From positions 1-37,137 of IMG/VR virus record IMGVR_UViG_3300031974_003920: 37,137 nucleotides of DNA; one strand, given 5' to 3'. This DNA is from a virus. The position numbers were made by a program, and so were the translations under genes. The notes under the pieces were generated by a model that made no database searches, had not been told where the DNA came from, and worked only from the letters and a program-made list of their open reading frames with translations. This document shows, one piece after another, positions 1 through 7,259 of the stretch (position 1 is the stretch's first letter; every line of letters starts with the position of its first letter).

Positions 1-417
1 ATCCACATACTTACGTGGCATTTTGATTTCTACTACCCACACAGGCTCTGATTTTGATTTTGCACGGTGCTTGGTTACACCGTCAGGAGATATTTCTGCT
101 ACAACGTCATTGAAACTTTGTACTTTAACAGGAGAAACCAGTGTGTCTTTATGGTATTTTACTAGACATTCACGAGTTAATAATCTTTTTGCACCATTTG
201 GATCAGGCATTTCTTTATATGGATAAAGCAATTTTACTGTGACATAGTGGCGGTCCATCAGTGGTCCTTCCAGTACCTCACCCTTGCTCCAGTTCTTGTA
301 GGCATACACATCTATATCTTCCAGAATCTTTTCAAATTCCAGAAGCATGTCTAGCAGTGTATTGGTGTCAGATATTTTTTTGATCTGATCGTTAAGTATT
401 TTAACGGAAATAGTCAT
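1..417 (-). CDS. Conserved phage protein of unknown function (C-terminus cut by window edge)
   Basis: An open frame starts at ATG 417 and runs off the left edge, showing 139 residues from MTISVKILNDQIKKIS to MPRKYVD. The start is well supported: an AGGAG Shine-Dalgarno lies 8 nt upstream and a GATAAATA late-promoter-like box lies just before it. The visible part is soluble, with an amphipathic N-terminal helix rich in Leu and Glu (about residues 5-35) followed by a region rich in Tyr, Pro and Lys. No catalytic motif, signal peptide or membrane segment is visible. The late-type promoter suggests expression late in infection, which fits a virion or assembly role, but that is inference. I do not recognise the family. 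Confidence 0.8.
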   Translation of the reverse strand, partial: MTISVKILNDQIKKISDTNTLLDMLLEFEKILEDIDVYAYKNWSKGEVLEGPLMDRHYVTVKLLYPYKEMPDPNGAKRLLTRECLVKYHKDTLVSPVKVQSFNDVVAEISPDGVTKHRAKSKSEPVWVVEIKMPRKYVD

Positions 418-438
418 AACATTTGCTCCTGTTACGAC

Positions 439-446
439 TATTTATC
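439..446 (-). promoter_or_regulatory. T4-type late promoter box GATAAATA
   Basis: The minus strand reads GATAAATA (one mismatch to the T4 late consensus TATAAATA), about 21 nt upstream of the ATG at 417 and with the AGGAG ribosome site in between. It lies in the short gap between the HNH gene and the unknown gene, where a late promoter would be expected. Confidence 0.5.
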
Positions 447-454
447 CGAAACAA

Positions 455-895
455 TCAGTTGTCGTGTCTGCCTTTGGCGTAGTCACCGCTGATAATAGTT
501 TTAATACGGTGGCACATCAAGCATTTAGTTTTTAAGTTTTCTGGCTCATTATTGTTATGATTACCATCCAAGTGGTCCACTTCCAGCACACTACGCACCA
601 CACGGTTTTGCACAACTGGGTCAGCAATGCTGGAAATTCTGGGGTCGGTTAAAGGATCCCACCCACATTCTTCACACACTTCTTTTTTGCCGAAACTGTG
701 TTCTTTAGTGCCTTTTGCTAAACCACCGTACTCGTATTGTTCTTTCTGGTGTTTCCTGCAAAACTTATCTGCACCAGGTCCTTCAAAGGGTGTAAGCATA
801 CGCTCACACCCAGTGATAGAACATCTGGTCTTTCTGGCTTTTTCTAACAGTTTACCTGTTTTAGGCTTATCAATACCTGAGTTTCTGAATGCCAT
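455..895 (-). CDS. HNH endonuclease-like zinc protein
   Basis: A 146-residue protein rich in Cys/His pairs: C25/C30 with C46/H49, then C74/C77 with C125/C128. The HNH core is seen at about residues 105-131, with the VDHLDGNHNNN segment (D107, H108), a downstream Asn and the CLMCHR knuckle. HNH proteins of this size are metal-dependent DNA nickases or nucleases. In T4-like phages they occur as free-standing homing endonucleases or as genome-processing enzymes. The start overlaps the stop of the upstream gene as TAATG, so translation is probably coupled. The nuclease fold is clear from the motif; which role it plays cannot be told from the sequence. Confidence 0.85.
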   Translation of the reverse strand: MAFRNSGIDKPKTGKLLEKARKTRCSITGCERMLTPFEGPGADKFCRKHQKEQYEYGGLAKGTKEHSFGKKEVCEECGWDPLTDPRISSIADPVVQNRVVRSVLEVDHLDGNHNNNEPENLKTKCLMCHRIKTIISGDYAKGRHDN

Positions 896-2109
896 TATTT
901 CAACTCCTCTTTCTTGAAGTTGTAACGCATTGTACCGCTAAATGCTGGCACATCATACTTGAATCCTGCTTGCTTAACAGCCTGACAAATCCAGGTGGGT
1001 GCAACTTTAGTTTGGTTACAACGGCTTGGAATTGCTTCTGGATTACCCTGACGGTCTCTCCAACTGTTATAAGCTCGCATAACTTTAACATGCTTACTGT
1101 TCTTGGTCATCTGCCTGTGTTTCCAGGTGTTACCTGTAACTTTTTCCAGTACATCAACCAACTGCATGATATAGTCATCATTTACTTCAATGCCTTGTTC
1201 TTCACATGCACGGAAGATGTGGCACATGTTGTCAATTTCCAAGGGCTCTACAGGCTTATCAGGATTACTAAGTCTGTGATACTTAAACACATTGCTCAAA
1301 GTTTCCACACTAAACTTATCAATCCTGGCAGGAAAGATTTCTGAAGGACGTGATACAGCACCTGGCTTATCAGTGTTGCCAAACTTTTCATGCGTAAAGA
1401 ACATATCATTTTCTTCTAATGCACGTTGAATAGCCTCCATACGCACATGCCAGGGATTGGCACTACCATTGTGGCGTACAGCATACACATAGTTGTCGTA
1501 CAAATCAATTTTGTCCAGGCTTTTGTTCATGCTACCATCATTAAAGCCCACAAAACGATCACGAATTTTTGCTACATCTTTGCCTGGGTATACTGCTACT
1601 GGAAATTTAAGTCCTTTGGGCATTTTGGTGTTGCCTTTACCCATACCATAAAGTGCAACAATCAGCAGTAACAATGCAGTATGCTGGCCATCCCAAACAA
1701 CCATTTGCTGTTTACCATCTACCTCGTCATAGTAAACACGGATAGGGTTTACAAAGAAAGGATCGAACTTGCCAAACAGTTCGCAAATCCAGTCCTTGTC
1801 TTTTTCTCTCTGAATAACAATGTTGATAATCATTTCATCTGGGATACCAACACCTTCGCCCATGCCCACCATATCAGGTAGCATGTCATTAAATTTTTTG
1901 TAATCAGGATAACGATCTCGAAACTCTTCACCCAGTTCTTGGAACCATTCGTCCAGAGACGGATCTTCTTCGAGTATTTCCTGGAATCTATCCCACAGTG
2001 TTGTGTAGGTATCTTTAGTGGATTGGAACTTGGTGTTCCATTGTTTTGCGTAATTGACACCAATTGGTTGGGTCATTAAACTCAGAACTTCGTTCTTTGG
2101 TTTAGACAT
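895..2109 (-). CDS. ParB/DGQHR-like protein
   Basis: A 404-residue protein. The recognisable part is VVWDGQHTALLLL at about residues 138-148, resembling the DGQHR/ParB-Srx nuclease-fold signature, followed by a basic segment with PVAVYPGKDVAKIRDRF that continues the resemblance. The N-terminal 110 residues are acidic and helical. ParB-like domains of this kind occur in phage and mobile-element proteins that bind or cut DNA, and some bind nucleotides. The start has an AGGAG site, and the gene is driven by a consensus sigma70 promoter with a palindrome at the expected transcription start. Downstream it overlaps the HNH gene. The domain assignment is tentative and the function unknown. Confidence 0.75.
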   Translation of the reverse strand: MSKPKNEVLSLMTQPIGVNYAKQWNTKFQSTKDTYTTLWDRFQEILEEDPSLDEWFQELGEEFRDRYPDYKKFNDMLPDMVGMGEGVGIPDEMIINIVIQREKDKDWICELFGKFDPFFVNPIRVYYDEVDGKQQMVVWDGQHTALLLLIVALYGMGKGNTKMPKGLKFPVAVYPGKDVAKIRDRFVGFNDGSMNKSLDKIDLYDNYVYAVRHNGSANPWHVRMEAIQRALEENDMFFTHEKFGNTDKPGAVSRPSEIFPARIDKFSVETLSNVFKYHRLSNPDKPVEPLEIDNMCHIFRACEEQGIEVNDDYIMQLVDVLEKVTGNTWKHRQMTKNSKHVKVMRAYNSWRDRQGNPEAIPSRCNQTKVAPTWICQAVKQAGFKYDVPAFSGTMRYNFKKEELK

Positions 2110-2121
2110 AATATTTCTCCT

Positions 2122-2163
2122 GGGCCTTCTGCCCTAGTATTTTAGTTTCGTGCCTTCGGGCAC
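2122..2163 (-). promoter_or_regulatory. Two GC hairpins in the leader of the ParB-like gene
   Basis: On the minus strand the leader holds GTGCC-CGAA-GGCAC (2163..2150) and GGGC-AGAAG-GCCC (2134..2122), the second ending directly before the AGGAG ribosome site. No U-run follows either one, so they look like mRNA-stabilising or translation-controlling structures and not terminators. Confidence 0.5.
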
Positions 2164-2170
2164 ACATAAT

Positions 2171-2189
2171 ATAGTAACAATGTTACTAT
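2171..2189. promoter_or_regulatory. 19-bp perfect palindrome at the transcription start (putative operator)
   Basis: ATAGTAACA, one central base, then TGTTACTAT: a perfect inverted repeat with 9-bp arms. It begins 7 nt downstream of the -10 box at 2196-2201, so it covers the expected +1 site. It could be a repressor operator, or form a 5'-terminal hairpin on the mRNA. Confidence 0.55.
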
Positions 2190-2195
2190 GGATTT

Positions 2196-2223
2196 ATTAT
2201 AGCAAACAATGTCTGGTTGTCAA
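2196..2223 (-). promoter_or_regulatory. Sigma70 promoter for the ParB-like gene
   Basis: TTGACA (2223..2218), 16-nt spacer, TATAAT (2201..2196), with TGC before the -10 as an extended -10. Both hexamers match consensus exactly. It sits at the 3' end of the ligase gene and reads toward 2109. It suggests early expression by unmodified host RNA polymerase. Confidence 0.85.
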
Positions 2224-3513
2224 CTATAATTTTTCACCTAGTTCAAAACCTCTAAAAGTCTTGAACCTGGGAAATCTTAGGCTATATGCATCACTGTCCT
2301 GGCTGATAGTCACAGCATCAGCTCTAACTTCAACCAACTGTCCAATAACAGCATCTTGGTTTGCCCAAATCTGTTCACGTATTTCGTCTGATAAACCGCT
2401 ACCAACATTGAGGTGGAAGAATTTACCGTCGTCGGTCCCCTCAACAACAAGAGCACCTAACATACCTTCATTTTTGCCTGTGCCTTCTTCTACAGACACA
2501 ACCTCTAAGGTAACTTCAATAAACGGCTTGATCTTTAACCATGCATGACTTCGCTTACACTTGTAGATATCATGTGAGGGCTTAATCATAAGGCCTTCAT
2601 AACCTTTTTCAAGGGCAGTTTTATTCAAATCATTAAACAATTCCTGACCTTCTGGTTTGTCAAAGTTTACTATCCAATAGTCAACAACTTTGATACAGTC
2701 TGCTTTGTCTCTATACTGTTCCAATGCCAATTTTCTATCCAATTGAGTTTGGGTACCTTCACCGTTCTGAAACTCTTCCAAAGACAATACATCAAACAAT
2801 GCAAGGTATGCATCCTGTGTCTGAGCTCCTTCCTTGCGGTGTACTTGCTTCATCAGAGTTTGGAAGTCCTCACTCATAACCTCACCGTCAAACACTGTGT
2901 CGTTGTATTCTGGCTTGCTCAGAGCTTGTTCAATGTGAGGGAAGTTTGTTAATAACTTACCATTACGTGAATACAATGTGGCAACACCATTTTGTACAAT
3001 AGCAATAACACGAACACCATCATACTTGTATTCGATGATACATTCACCAGTAATCTTTTTAGGGTGTTTAGCACCATCGTGTGCTAACATACAACCAAAC
3101 ACAGGCACAGTACCAGGTGCTACTTTGTTCACAGTCTTTTCACTTACACCGCAACGCAAGTCTTTGATAAGAATCCTACGATACCAATCGTTCCATTCTT
3201 CCTGTGTGGCTTTAGCCATTGCAACCAGGATAGCATCACGAGCCGCATGTCCTGTGAGTTTTCGTTCCTCTAAATCCAATGCAAGAGTTTCGAAGTCGTC
3301 CCAACTAAGGCCCTCACCAGTAGGATCTTTCTTTTCAGGTACGTCCTTGACACCAAATGTCACCAAAGGGTTTAATGCTTTCATTAACCCGTGTCTGAAC
3401 TTGCTGTCACCAATAAAGTTTCCAACAACTTCTTCTTTAAACAAACGACTGTTGTCGCTTTCCAATTTCTGAATAATATTCCAAGGTTGCATAAGTTTAA
3501 CGTACCCTGCCAT
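2224..3513 (-). CDS. ATP-dependent DNA ligase (T4 gp30 type)
   Basis: A nucleotidyltransferase-type ligase of about 429 residues. It seals nicks through a lysyl-AMP intermediate. The core motifs are in order: EYKYDG (adenylated Lys, about residue 163), SRNGK, VFDGEV, EGLMIK and AWLKIKP, followed by an OB-fold-like C-terminus. An N-terminal helical domain of about 130 residues precedes the core, as in T4 gp30 (487 residues), so this is a somewhat short version. ATG 3513 overlaps the upstream stop as TAATG and is my preferred start; an in-frame ATG at 3519 would add two residues. Together with the clamp loader and the DnaE fragment it belongs to the phage replication set. Confidence 0.93.
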   Translation of the reverse strand: MAGYVKLMQPWNIIQKLESDNSRLFKEEVVGNFIGDSKFRHGLMKALNPLVTFGVKDVPEKKDPTGEGLSWDDFETLALDLEERKLTGHAARDAILVAMAKATQEEWNDWYRRILIKDLRCGVSEKTVNKVAPGTVPVFGCMLAHDGAKHPKKITGECIIEYKYDGVRVIAIVQNGVATLYSRNGKLLTNFPHIEQALSKPEYNDTVFDGEVMSEDFQTLMKQVHRKEGAQTQDAYLALFDVLSLEEFQNGEGTQTQLDRKLALEQYRDKADCIKVVDYWIVNFDKPEGQELFNDLNKTALEKGYEGLMIKPSHDIYKCKRSHAWLKIKPFIEVTLEVVSVEEGTGKNEGMLGALVVEGTDDGKFFHLNVGSGLSDEIREQIWANQDAVIGQLVEVRADAVTISQDSDAYSLRFPRFKTFRGFELGEKL

Positions 3514-3683
3514 TAGCATCCACTGGTCATGTGAACATAACCATCTTTACACTCTTCAATTCGCTCACCGCAAATACAATATTCTTCTTCTTCCCTAGTA
3601 GGGGCACCAACCATATCACGCACTTGTGCTTCTGATAATGGTTTGCGAATAGTCAATTTTTCCAATTCTGCTAAAACATCCAT
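3513..3683 (-). CDS. Small Cys-containing protein, unknown
   Basis: A 56-residue frame starting MDVLAELEKLTIRKPLSEAQ and ending in HMTSGC. It carries CIC and two further Cys (YCICGERIEEC), which suggests a small zinc-binding knuckle. Both ends are coupled: its ATG overlaps the stop of the 181-residue-frame gene upstream as TAATG, and its stop overlaps the ligase ATG in the same way. This tight packing between two real genes is the main support that it is expressed. No family recognised. Confidence 0.75.
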   Translation of the reverse strand: MDVLAELEKLTIRKPLSEAQVRDMVGAPTREEEEYCICGERIEECKDGYVHMTSGC

Positions 3684-4195
3684 TATACTATCTCCGCATT
3701 AGACAAATCATATTGGATAGCAATGCTTTCATACAATTTGTAATATTCGTTATCACTGTTTGGTCTGTGTTCACTACCATAAAGGTCAGCATCAACAAAG
3801 TTCCAGTTAATAGAACCATCTTCGTTGATATTTTCTTGTGTGCTTACAGCATTATTAAATGCTCTAGCAAATTCTGGTCTGTACTCAGCAACTCTGTAGT
3901 TTACTGACTTAGCAAAGAAACCCAATTTCTCAAGTTGAAGAACTAAACTGTTCATGCCTGGAAATTTACCAGTATCTTCGTATTCACCTAAAGTGATTTG
4001 CATTGGGTCATCAATGATGTAGAACTCATCATCTGCTGGAACAAAATCTAAACTAGCAACAAACTCTTCAACAAGTTTTTTGCCTTTTTCAAATGCTTCA
4101 GCATCTCTAGTTCTGTATTGGAAGTCATGTATTTCATGACCTTTTTTTAAGCCTGTTGGCTCTTTTTGCATTCCTAAAATTCTATATTGTAACAT
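3683..4195 (-). CDS. Conserved hypothetical phage protein
   Basis: A soluble protein of 170 residues starting MLQYRILGMQKEPTG. I chose ATG 4195, not the upstream alternative at 4228, because TAGGAG lies at the right distance before it and the sigma70 promoter at 4231-4258 would otherwise overlap the coding start. The sequence is rich in Tyr, Glu and Asp with no catalytic pattern or membrane segment. It heads a run (this gene, the small Cys protein, ligase) that is overlapped end to end and probably co-transcribed as an early operon. Confidence 0.8.
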   Translation of the reverse strand: MLQYRILGMQKEPTGLKKGHEIHDFQYRTRDAEAFEKGKKLVEEFVASLDFVPADDEFYIIDDPMQITLGEYEDTGKFPGMNSLVLQLEKLGFFAKSVNYRVAEYRPEFARAFNNAVSTQENINEDGSINWNFVDADLYGSEHRPNSDNEYYKLYESIAIQYDLSNAEIV

Positions 4196-4230
4196 AAAAA
4201 CTCCTACCTTTTTATTTAAACTATACATAT

Positions 4231-4258
4231 ATTATAGCAAAAAACGCAGATATGTCAA
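4231..4258 (-). promoter_or_regulatory. Consensus sigma70 promoter
   Basis: TTGACA (4258..4253), 16-nt spacer, extended TGC-TATAAT (4236..4231), both hexamers perfect. The expected start is about 28-30 nt before the ATG at 4195. The -35 box follows directly on the T-run of the terminator of the upstream gene. Confidence 0.9.
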
Positions 4259-4260
4259 CC

Positions 4261-4299
4261 AAAAAAAGTGCTTGAAATCTCATTAGAAATCAAGCACTT
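4261..4299 (-). terminator. Rho-independent terminator
   Basis: On the minus strand AAGTGCTTGA (4299..4290) pairs with TCAAGCACTT (4275..4266), a 10-bp stem with a 14-nt loop, followed by a run of T reaching 4261. It lies just after the stop of the small membrane protein gene and ends that single-gene transcript before the next promoter. Confidence 0.88.
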
Positions 4300-4308
4300 A
4301 GGCAAGTT

Positions 4309-4536
4309 TTACTTGCTATCGAATAGACCGATCAGGATAATGGCTACTATTAAGCCTACTAGTCCTGATTCACCTAATCCTTGCACTAATGATGTGAGGT
4401 TACCCACAACATCACCAATGATAAGAAGCGAGTCACCGAAAACGATGCCTGCCACTACACCAAGTGCAATGATTCCAACAAAAATGCTGGTTAGGCCAGA
4501 CACTAAAGTCTGGATCGTACTAATTACATTATTCAT
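4309..4536 (-). CDS. Small two-segment membrane protein
   Basis: A 75-residue protein with two hydrophobic helices, about residues 15-40 (GLTSIFVGIIALGVVAGIVF) and 55-72 (GLVGLIVAIILIGLF), separated by a short polar hairpin and ending in FDSK. A GGAGG site precedes ATG 4536. The gene has its own perfect promoter and its own terminator, so it is a self-contained unit that should be strongly expressed early. Size and topology resemble small holins or inner-membrane modulators, but the early promoter argues against lysis timing. The function is unknown. Confidence 0.85.
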   Translation of the reverse strand: MNNVISTIQTLVSGLTSIFVGIIALGVVAGIVFGDSLLIIGDVVGNLTSLVQGLGESGLVGLIVAIILIGLFDSK

Positions 4537-4570
4537 ATAATTACCTCCATGAATAATATTAACAGCATAT

Positions 4571-4599
4571 ATTATAACGAAATCAATGATTTATGTCAA
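4571..4599 (-). promoter_or_regulatory. Consensus sigma70 promoter for the small membrane protein
   Basis: TTGACA (4599..4594), 17-nt spacer, TATAAT (4576..4571): a perfect consensus promoter about 35 nt upstream of the ATG at 4536. Confidence 0.92.
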
Positions 4600-4701
4600 C
4601 CTTTTCAAATAACATCTGTGTTTATGAACTGACAGATCTACTAAATATTATTGTATGAGGAACACATTCCAACTACATCACAGCAGTATAAACCTTCAGA
4701 C

Positions 4702-4735
4702 GTGTCAGGAGCCCAGGCCCCTTGCACGTTTTTTT
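4702..4735 (+). terminator. Intrinsic terminator/attenuator in the phoH leader
   Basis: The plus strand pairs GTGTCAGGAGC (4702-4712) with GCCCCTTGCAC (4717-4727) with two mismatches and a four-base loop, followed by G and seven T (4729-4735). It lies 33 nt before the phoH ATG with no plus-strand gene upstream, so it either attenuates phoH or ends a short leader RNA. Confidence 0.6.
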
Positions 4736-4767
4736 ATGAGTGAAAAACCTATACAAGGGAGTACCCA

Positions 4768-5517
4768 ATGTCTAGAAAAAAACGTAAAGAAAACTGTAAC
4801 AAGTATAGAAAACACAACCAAGGAGAAACTTATTTGAGAGTAATACAAGGAGGCGCCTTAGAGCGTAACAGAAACAAACAGGTCAACATAGTCCCCAGAA
4901 ATTTCCACCAAGATGACCTACTTGGATATTTGGAAAATCATAACATCAACATAGTTTTTGCTATTGGGCCAGCAGGTACAGGCAAAACACTAATCAGCAC
5001 ATTAGCAGGTATTAAAGCACTCAAAGGAGGTGATATAGATAAATTTGTTGTTACTCGACCTGCAGTAAGTGTTGACGAACAACACGGCTTCTTGCCAGGA
5101 ACATTACAGGAAAAAATGGCTCCCTGGACCAGACCAATATTTGACATTTTTGAGGAGTACTATTCTCCAGATCAAATTGAGTATATGTTAAATGATAACA
5201 AAGTAGAGATTGCACCACTTGCATACATGCGTGGTAGAACATTTAAAAACAGTTTTATCATTGCAGATGAAATGCAAAATGCCACAGACAGTCAAATGAA
5301 GATGCTGTTAACCAGAATAGGAGACAACAGTAAAATAGTGGTAACAGGTGACCTTGCTCAGCATGATCGTGGATTTGAAAGTAACGGACTTAAGATGTTT
5401 ATAGACAGATTTGCACGTTCAGGTTCTGAAAAAATCAAAGTAGTACAGTTTGATAACAAGGACATTGAACGACATCCTGTGGTAGATGAAGTACTTAAAA
5501 TTTACGGCGAGGCATAG
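4768..5517 (+). CDS. phoH: PhoH-like P-loop ATPase
   Basis: A 249-residue PhoH-family ATPase. The Walker A motif GPAGTGKT is at residues 67-74, a Walker B-like segment FIIADEMQN is near residues 165-173, and VVTGD follows, all in family order. PhoH proteins are RNA-associated ATPases or helicases. The gene is common in marine phages, and its role in infection is not settled. The basic N-terminal 20 residues (KKRK, KYRKH) are poor in family motifs but have a GGGAG site before ATG 4768, so I keep this start. It is the only plus-strand gene in the left half and converges on the radical SAM gene, overlapping its 3' end by 16 bp. Confidence 0.93.
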   Translation: MSRKKRKENCNKYRKHNQGETYLRVIQGGALERNRNKQVNIVPRNFHQDDLLGYLENHNINIVFAIGPAGTGKTLISTLAGIKALKGGDIDKFVVTRPAVSVDEQHGFLPGTLQEKMAPWTRPIFDIFEEYYSPDQIEYMLNDNKVEIAPLAYMRGRTFKNSFIIADEMQNATDSQMKMLLTRIGDNSKIVVTGDLAQHDRGFESNGLKMFIDRFARSGSEKIKVVQFDNKDIERHPVVDEVLKIYGEA

Positions 5518-6944
5518 TTAAGCAAATAGACTGACTTGCGATCAATATAGTCGCTGACAAATTTATCGGCGGCTATTTGATCTGGTGTCACTCTATGACT
5601 GATCCATTCCCATGGATCTAAAATACTATTACCTTCCGCAACCCATGCCATGCCCATCTGTTGAGCAATTATTTGAGCAGTTTTTCGGTTTGCAAGTTCA
5701 TGGGTCCAATCCATGCTGGTGCTTGACCCCATTTTCTTTTTAACAGTGATTCCATATTTGTCTGGGTGTAATGCAAAGTCACTGTAGTTATGCTCGTTGC
5801 CAGGAATGTCCCATAAGCCTAATGCTTGCGGAATAACACTGTCTAATAAATTTAAATCACTTATTTCTTTGACTGTTTCCTGGGCATGCTCTAACGGTTC
5901 TTTTGGTATACCCACTATGTAACCACTACAAGTATACCAGTGTGGGAAATTATCCCTTATATAAGACATAAACTCGTATGCTTTTTCCTTGCGGATTCCT
6001 TTTCGTATAAGTTTGCTCGCTTCACGATGTAATGTTTCTATTCCAAAATAATGACCATGAAAACCACATTCGTCTAATTGTTTTACTTGCTCTGGGTGTG
6101 CCATTAACAAATCGAATCTCTGATAACCCACAATTAAAGGCAAATAATCCAGTTGTTTTACAGCACTATGCAGAGTATCTATTTTAGATTGATCTTCGTT
6201 AAAGGTATCGTCAGCACAAAAGAAGTTTGTGACACCATATTTTTTAGCATCTGTAAAAAATTCAGTTAATTGTTCTGCAGTGGCATCTGTTGTGTGTTTC
6301 GCATTACGAAATTCAAAATTACAAAACGTACAGTTAAACTTGCACCCTAATCTGGTTTCAAATCCTAATATATCATTATTGCTTAAACAATAATCGTCAT
6401 ACAGTTTAGGTACTATGGGTTCCTCAACTATTTCTGGACTGTTTGTGTAGTATAGCTCTACGCCTCTTTTTATTCTTAAATGTCCTTTAGGTATAGGCTT
6501 GTTGTCTAACACATGCTCCAGTAGATGCAAACTACGTCCTTGGAATACTGCGTCTGGTATAGGTGTATGCTCATCAAAATTATAGTCTAATAAGTCTACA
6601 GGCCCGCCCAGATAAAGTGTTACATCCAGATGCTGTTTAAAAGAATTAATTAGTTTGTTGATGTTGTTGTCACCTTTGATAACATCATTATCAAAAAGTG
6701 TACTTACACAAATACAAAGTTTTTTGATTTGATTTTTTTGTACCCACACGCTTAATGCAGTGTGTAGTTTGCTATAGTCCCAATTTTCAGTGTAGTTGAT
6801 TAATGTTGCTGGAATATTTCTGGACACAAAAGTATGATGCAGTGCAAAAGGTGCAATGCGGCGAATAATGTTACGCCTCCATTTTCCTGAAGGCGAGTTA
6901 TCAGGAGCCTCTAATATGAGGGCTCCATCGAATTTTTGTGTCAT
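5502..6944 (-). CDS. Radical SAM protein with B12-binding-like N-terminus (copy 1)
   Basis: A 480-residue protein. Residues about 1-150 look like a Rossmann-type cobalamin-binding-like domain without the base-off DxHxxG motif. The radical SAM core begins at LGCKFNCTFCNFEFRN, with cluster Cys 201, 205 and 208, and continues with CADDTFNE and YFGIETLHREASKLIRKG, which are typical of the B12/Elp3-like radical SAM layout. It should bind a [4Fe-4S] cluster and cleave S-adenosylmethionine; the substrate is unknown. It shares these motifs with the protein at 7260-8711, so the two are paralogues. Its start overlaps the stop of the 102-residue gene as ATGA. Confidence 0.87.
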   Translation of the reverse strand: MTQKFDGALILEAPDNSPSGKWRRNIIRRIAPFALHHTFVSRNIPATLINYTENWDYSKLHTALSVWVQKNQIKKLCICVSTLFDNDVIKGDNNINKLINSFKQHLDVTLYLGGPVDLLDYNFDEHTPIPDAVFQGRSLHLLEHVLDNKPIPKGHLRIKRGVELYYTNSPEIVEEPIVPKLYDDYCLSNNDILGFETRLGCKFNCTFCNFEFRNAKHTTDATAEQLTEFFTDAKKYGVTNFFCADDTFNEDQSKIDTLHSAVKQLDYLPLIVGYQRFDLLMAHPEQVKQLDECGFHGHYFGIETLHREASKLIRKGIRKEKAYEFMSYIRDNFPHWYTCSGYIVGIPKEPLEHAQETVKEISDLNLLDSVIPQALGLWDIPGNEHNYSDFALHPDKYGITVKKKMGSSTSMDWTHELANRKTAQIIAQQMGMAWVAEGNSILDPWEWISHRVTPDQIAADKFVSDYIDRKSVYLLNYASP

Positions 6945-7249
6945 AGTGTCTTGCGTATTTGATAATCAAAGGGCTCGACTGTCTTAATTTCAAAAGGCTT
7001 ACCAAAAGCGTCTTTGCCCACAATATGTGTTTGTGTCTTTTTACTTATTTCCTTGAGTACAAAGATTTTACATGATCTGGTGGTAGTTTTAACGCCCTCT
7101 TTATCTTCTGTGGTTGCCGCCACAAACCAAACAGTGAGTTCGTATTCTTCCTGAAAGAAACTTAAAATCCATTCCCAAAAACGTCTGTACCAAGATGCCT
7201 TGACTACTTCTACTTTATTATCTTCTACTACAATGTTTTCTTTTGACAT
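6941..7249 (-). CDS. Conserved phage protein between two radical SAM genes
   Basis: A 102-residue protein starting MSKENIVVEDNKVEVV. Residues about 20-33 (YRRFWEWILSFF) form an aromatic amphipathic helix that could lie on a membrane, followed by a beta-rich C-terminal part ending IKTVEPFDYQIRKTL. An AGGG site precedes ATG 7249, and a GATAAATA box lies upstream at 7268-7275. It resembles small proteins I remember from marine T4-like phages, but no function is known to me. Its position between two paralogous radical SAM genes suggests one transcript, not necessarily a shared pathway. Confidence 0.75.
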   Translation of the reverse strand: MSKENIVVEDNKVEVVKASWYRRFWEWILSFFQEEYELTVWFVAATTEDKEGVKTTTRSCKIFVLKEISKKTQTHIVGKDAFGKPFEIKTVEPFDYQIRKTL

Positions 7250-7259
7250 AATGTATACC

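Noticed and set aside
4290-4301. Twelve-base word TCAAGCACTTAG shared with the region after nfuA (27276-27287, opposite strand)
   Set aside because: A few dozen 12-base matches are expected by chance in a window of this size, and the flanks do not match.
4655-4837. 60-residue plus-strand frame upstream of and overlapping phoH
   Set aside because: No ribosome site, it crosses the terminator hairpin and the phoH start in another frame, and the protein has no domain-like pattern.
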